Positions 20,533 through 23,638 of a stretch of 23,638 bases of DNA are shown piece by piece (positions within the stretch are counted from its first letter, which is position 1; each line of letters begins with the position of its first letter). Made by a program: the position numbers and the translations under genes. The DNA comes from Phycisphaeraceae bacterium (GTDB lineage Bacteria; Planctomycetota; Phycisphaerae; Phycisphaerales; Zrk34). Where the stretch lies: contig JANQJT010000075.1 in assembly GCA_028281485.1 (NCBI GenBank), positions 1 to 23,638 on the forward strand. Direction: 5' to 3'. Below the pieces are notes generated by a model that was given only the letters and a program-made list of their open reading frames with translations, had not been told where the DNA came from and did no database searches.

Positions 20533-23139
20533 ATGAACCAGCACGAACGATTTACAACCCGATCGCAGGAAGCCCTGGCTGGGGCGCAGCTCAAGGCCCA
20601 GGGGGCGGGGCATGCGCAGGTCGGTGCGCTGCACCTGTTGTCGGCCATGTTGGAAGATGCACAGGGCGTGCCGCGCACGCTCATTGATCGCGTCGGCGCC
20701 GATAGTGCGCGCGTGGCGCAGATCACCGAGTCCGAACTCGGTCGTCAGCCGCAGGTCAGCGGCGCCGGTGCGCTGGCGATGGGACGCGACCTGGGTGAGG
20801 TGATCGCGGTCGCGCAGAACGAAGCCACTGAATTGAAGGACCAGTACGTCTCGACCGAGCACTTGCTACTCGCGCTGGCAGAAGTCAAGAGCGACGCAAA
20901 AGAGGTGCTCTCGGTCAACGGCGTCGATCGCAAGCATCTGCTTGATGCGATCGGCCAGATGCGTAAGGGCCAGCGCGTGACCGGTCCCGACGCGGAGGAT
21001 TCCTACGAGGCGTTGGAGAAGTACGGGCGCGACCTGGTCGAGGCGGCCAAGCAGGGCAAGATCGATCCGGTGATCGGTCGCGACGACGAGATCCGCCGGA
21101 CCGTGCAGGTGCTCAGCCGGCGCACGAAGAACAACCCGGTGTTGATGGGCGAGCCGGGCGTGGGCAAGACGGCCATCGTGGAGGGCTTGGCGCTGCGCAT
21201 CGCCAACGGCGACGTGCCGACGAGCCTGCAGAACCGCAAGCTGATCGCGCTGGACATGGGGGCGCTGATCGCCGGCGCGAAGTTCCGCGGTGAGTTCGAG
21301 GAGCGGCTCAAGGCGGTGTTGCGCGAGGTGACCGAGGCCGACGGGCAGATCATTTTGTTTGTCGATGAGCTACACACCGTGGTGGGCCTGGGCCGCAGCG
21401 AGGGATCGCCGGACGCGGGCAACCTGCTCAAGCCGATGCTGGCGCGCGGCGAGCTGCGCATGATCGGTGCGACGACGCTGGACGAGTACCGCGAGCACAT
21501 CGAGAAGGACAAGGCGTTGGAGCGGCGTTTCCAGCCGATCTTCGTGAGCGAACCGAACGTGGAAGACACGATCGCGATTCTCCGCGGTCTCAAGCCGCGC
21601 TACGACGCGCACCACGGCGTGCGCATTCAGGACGCGGCGCTGGTGGCCGCGGCCCAGTTGTCTCACCGTTACATCACCGAGCGTTTCCTGCCGGACAAGG
21701 CGATCGACCTGGTCGACGAGGCCGCGTCGCGTTTGCGTATTGAGAACGAGTCGATGCCCGCGGAGCTGGATGAGCTGCGCCGACGGATCATGCAACTGGA
21801 GATCGAACGCGAGGCGCTCAAGAAAGAGACGGACGCGGGGTCTGCCAAGCAGTTGGAACTCGTCGAGCAGCAGCTTGCCGAGCTGAACGAACAGAACAAC
21901 GCGCTGGGCGCGCGGTGGGATCACGAAAAGGGCTTGCTCGATTCGGTGAAGACCACGCGCGAGCAGCTCGAAGCGAAGCAGGTCGAGCTGGAGCAGGCGC
22001 AGCGGGCCGCGAACTGGGAGGCGGCGGCGAAGATCCAGTACGGCGATCTTGTGGAATTGCAGAAGCGGTTGGAGACCGCCGAGGCGAAGCTGGCCGAGCA
22101 GTCGACCGATGCGCTGATCAGCGAAGAGGTGACCGGTGATCACATCGCCGAGGTCGTGGCCAAGTGGACGGGGATCCCGGTCAGCCGCCTGCTCGAGGGC
22201 GAGCGTGACAAGCTGCTGCGGATGGAAGACGAGTTGGCCCGCCGGGTGGTGGGTCAGGCCGACGCGGTGCGCAGCGTGTCGGACGCGGTGCGGCGCAGCC
22301 GTGCGGGGCTGGGCGACGTGCAGCGCCCGATCGGCAGCTTCCTGTTCCTCGGGCCGACCGGCGTGGGCAAGACCGAGCTGTGCAAGACGTTGGCGGAGTT
22401 CCTGTTCGACACCGACCAGGCGATGATCCGTTTGGACATGAGCGAGTTCATGGAGCAGCACGCGGTAGCGCGACTGATCGGTGCGCCGCCCGGGTACGTG
22501 GGTTACGAGGAGGGCGGCCGTCTGACCGAGGCGGTGCGTCGTCGGCCGTACTGCGTGGTGTTGTTCGATGAGATCGAGAAGGCGCACCCGGAGGTGTTCA
22601 ACATCCTGTTGCAGGTGCTCGACGACGGGCGGCTGACCGACGGCCACGGCCGCACGGTTGACTTCCGCAACACCATCATCGTGATGACCAGCAACATCGG
22701 CAGCGGCGCGATCCAGGAGCTGACCGAGAAACAGGCTGAGGAATACGAGATCGAAGCGCAGGTGCGCACGCAGTTGAAGACGTTCTTCCGGCCGGAGCTG
22801 CTGAATCGCATCGATGAGACGATCATCTTCCACGTGCTCAGCAAGGAGCAGCTGCGCGGCATCGTCGATATCCAGCTCGGCCTGCTGCGTCGCCGCCTGG
22901 CCGACCGTGAGATCGAGCTGACAATGACGGACGCGGCAAAGGATCAGCTGGCCGACGAGGGCTACGACCCGGCGTTTGGCGCGCGGCCGTTGAAGCGTGT
23001 GATCCAGCAGCGTATCGAAAACGCGCTGGCGGCGAAGCTGTTGGCCGGCGAGGTGCAACCCGGCGATCGCGTGCGGGTCGACTTCGAGGGCAAGAGCTAC
23101 GTGTTCGACCGCAACCCGATCGAAAGCGGCGCGGCTTAA
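20533..23139 (+). CDS. clpB: ATP-dependent disaggregase ClpB
   Basis: ClpB is a hexameric cytoplasmic AAA+ chaperone that works with DnaK to pull proteins out of aggregates. The 868-residue protein has the full layout. An N-terminal Clp_N domain (about 5-145) is followed by the first ATPase with Walker A GEPGVGKT (206-213) and Walker B LFVDE (275-279). A coiled-coil middle domain rich in Glu, Leu and Gln (about 405-525) marks ClpB rather than ClpA or ClpC. The second ATPase has Walker A GPTGVGKT (607-614), pore loop GYVGYEEGG (654-662) and Walker B LFDE (677-680). The first pore loop reads AKFRGEFE (249-256), with Phe251 where most ClpB proteins have Tyr. ATG 20533 has GGAGG 6 bases upstream. 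The stop codon overlaps the convergent murD stop. Confidence 0.98.
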   Translation: MNQHERFTTRSQEALAGAQLKAQGAGHAQVGALHLLSAMLEDAQGVPRTLIDRVGADSARVAQITESELGRQPQVSGAGALAMGRDLGEVIAVAQNEATELKDQYVSTEHLLLALAEVKSDAKEVLSVNGVDRKHLLDAIGQMRKGQRVTGPDAEDSYEALEKYGRDLVEAAKQGKIDPVIGRDDEIRRTVQVLSRRTKNNPVLMGEPGVGKTAIVEGLALRIANGDVPTSLQNRKLIALDMGALIAGAKFRGEFEERLKAVLREVTEADGQIILFVDELHTVVGLGRSEGSPDAGNLLKPMLARGELRMIGATTLDEYREHIEKDKALERRFQPIFVSEPNVEDTIAILRGLKPRYDAHHGVRIQDAALVAAAQLSHRYITERFLPDKAIDLVDEAASRLRIENESMPAELDELRRRIMQLEIEREALKKETDAGSAKQLELVEQQLAELNEQNNALGARWDHEKGLLDSVKTTREQLEAKQVELEQAQRAANWEAAAKIQYGDLVELQKRLETAEAKLAEQSTDALISEEVTGDHIAEVVAKWTGIPVSRLLEGERDKLLRMEDELARRVVGQADAVRSVSDAVRRSRAGLGDVQRPIGSFLFLGPTGVGKTELCKTLAEFLFDTDQAMIRLDMSEFMEQHAVARLIGAPPGYVGYEEGGRLTEAVRRRPYCVVLFDEIEKAHPEVFNILLQVLDDGRLTDGHGRTVDFRNTIIVMTSNIGSGAIQELTEKQAEEYEIEAQVRTQLKTFFRPELLNRIDETIIFHVLSKEQLRGIVDIQLGLLRRRLADREIELTMTDAAKDQLADEGYDPAFGARPLKRVIQQRIENALAAKLLAGEVQPGDRVRVDFEGKSYVFDRNPIESGAA

Positions 23140-23638
23140 CCGGGGTGCGATTCGGCGAGGTCGCAAAAGGCCTGGCCGCGCGCCTCGAAGTTGGTGAACT
23201 GGTCCCACGATGCGCAGCCGGGGCTGAGCAGGATGGTGTGGCCCTGCGCCGCTTCGAGTCTCGCGTGGTGTAGAGCGAGTTCGAGCGTGACGCAGCGGTG
23301 TACGGCGCACGGGTCCCCCCGAAATCGGACGCATTTTTCCGCTTCACAGGCGATCGTGTCGCCGGTCGCGCCAATCGTGTAGATGCCCGCGCAGCGTGCG
23401 GCGGCGTGCTTGGCCAATTCGGTCAGGTCCGCGCCCTTGTCGAATCCGCCGAGGATGACGTGCGCGGTGTGAGGTGGGAAGCAGTCGATCGCCAGCATCG
23501 CGGCCTCGGGCGTGGTGCACTTCGAGTCATTGATGTAGCGCACGCCTTGGTGTTCTGTGACGAACTGCAGGCGGTGTGGCAGGCCGACGAAGTCGGCGAG
23601 TTCTGCGGCGAGGCGTTCGCGGTCGGGGCCGAGGCCCT
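23136..23638 (-). CDS. murD: UDP-N-acetylmuramoylalanine-D-glutamate ligase, C-terminal part
   Basis: MurD adds D-glutamate to UDP-MurNAc-L-Ala in cytoplasmic peptidoglycan precursor synthesis. Only the 3' portion is inside the window; the frame is open to the right edge, so the gene continues beyond 23638. Visible family features are LPHRLQFVTEHQGVRYINDSK with the DSK motif, CTTPEAAMLAI, the ILGGFDKGADLTEL loop, and the C-terminal LLSPGCASWDQFTNFEARGQAF. The last block (SPxxASxDQFxxFExRGxxF) is diagnostic for MurD among Mur ligases. The presence of murD indicates that this organism makes peptidoglycan. The stop codon TAA (23138-23136) shares TTAA with the clpB stop, so the two genes converge with a 4-base overlap. 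Confidence 0.93.
   Translation of the reverse strand, partial: GLGPDRERLAAELADFVGLPHRLQFVTEHQGVRYINDSKCTTPEAAMLAIDCFPPHTAHVILGGFDKGADLTELAKHAAARCAGIYTIGATGDTIACEAEKCVRFRGDPCAVHRCVTLELALHHARLEAAQGHTILLSPGCASWDQFTNFEARGQAFCDLAESHPG

Noticed and set aside
21280..21303. ClpB first pore loop Tyr-to-Phe change as a loss of function
   Set aside because: Phe keeps the aromatic side chain that grips substrate, and all ATPase motifs are intact, so activity is expected.
21370..23334. 654-codon minus-strand open frame opposite clpB
   Set aside because: Antisense shadow of clpB that also crosses into murD. Composition is low-complexity, with no recognisable domain.
1..23638. Mobile element, phage, defence island or secondary-metabolite cluster
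   Set aside because: No transposase, integrase, att repeat, toxin-antitoxin, restriction or biosynthetic genes were found. All genes are housekeeping or conserved membrane proteins with uniform composition.

Overview
The window is a gene-dense, high-GC chromosomal segment of about 20 protein genes with short gaps. No gap exceeds 300 bases. I see no tRNA, rRNA, CRISPR array, insertion sequence or prophage. The gene set is core metabolism plus envelope proteins. It suggests a planctomycete-type bacterium, most likely of the Phycisphaerae. That placement rests on the mix of Shine-Dalgarno and apparently leaderless genes, the enlarged NuoJ, and lipoproteins of a kind I associate with that group. 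It is inference, since no marker was aligned.

Layout. Bases 1-1780 (minus strand) hold hemB (porphobilinogen synthase), then a DUF2752 membrane protein and a lipoprotein cut by the window edge. From 1846 (plus strand) come an LplT-like/PlsC-like fusion for phospholipid remodelling, a long-chain polyprenyl diphosphate synthase and a second lipoprotein. A LOG-family nucleotide-processing enzyme lies on the minus strand at 5565-6110. A Na/Pi cotransporter with a PhoU-like tail, a YwaF-type membrane protein and recA follow on the plus strand.

From 10201 to 16939 lies nuoJKLMN, encoding most of the proton-pumping membrane arm of respiratory complex I. The other subunits (A-I) are not here. A convergent hairpin separates it from two minus-strand multipass membrane proteins that look like a diverged pair. 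Then come pheA (chorismate mutase/prephenate dehydratase), a small protein with weak FlgM-like features, clpB, and the C-terminal part of murD entering from the right on the minus strand.

Functional links: the polyprenyl synthase could supply the quinone tail used by complex I and haem from HemB would serve respiration, but these genes are not one operon. The most distinctive signals are regulatory. Several first genes carry a TAnnnT -10-like hexamer exactly 7 bases before the start codon, which implies leaderless mRNAs. A GAAC-N7-GAAC direct repeat, the shape of the alphaproteobacterial LexA box, sits upstream of recA. I found no clearly undescribed multi-gene system. The paired seven-helix membrane proteins and the LplT-PlsC fusion are the best protein-level leads.
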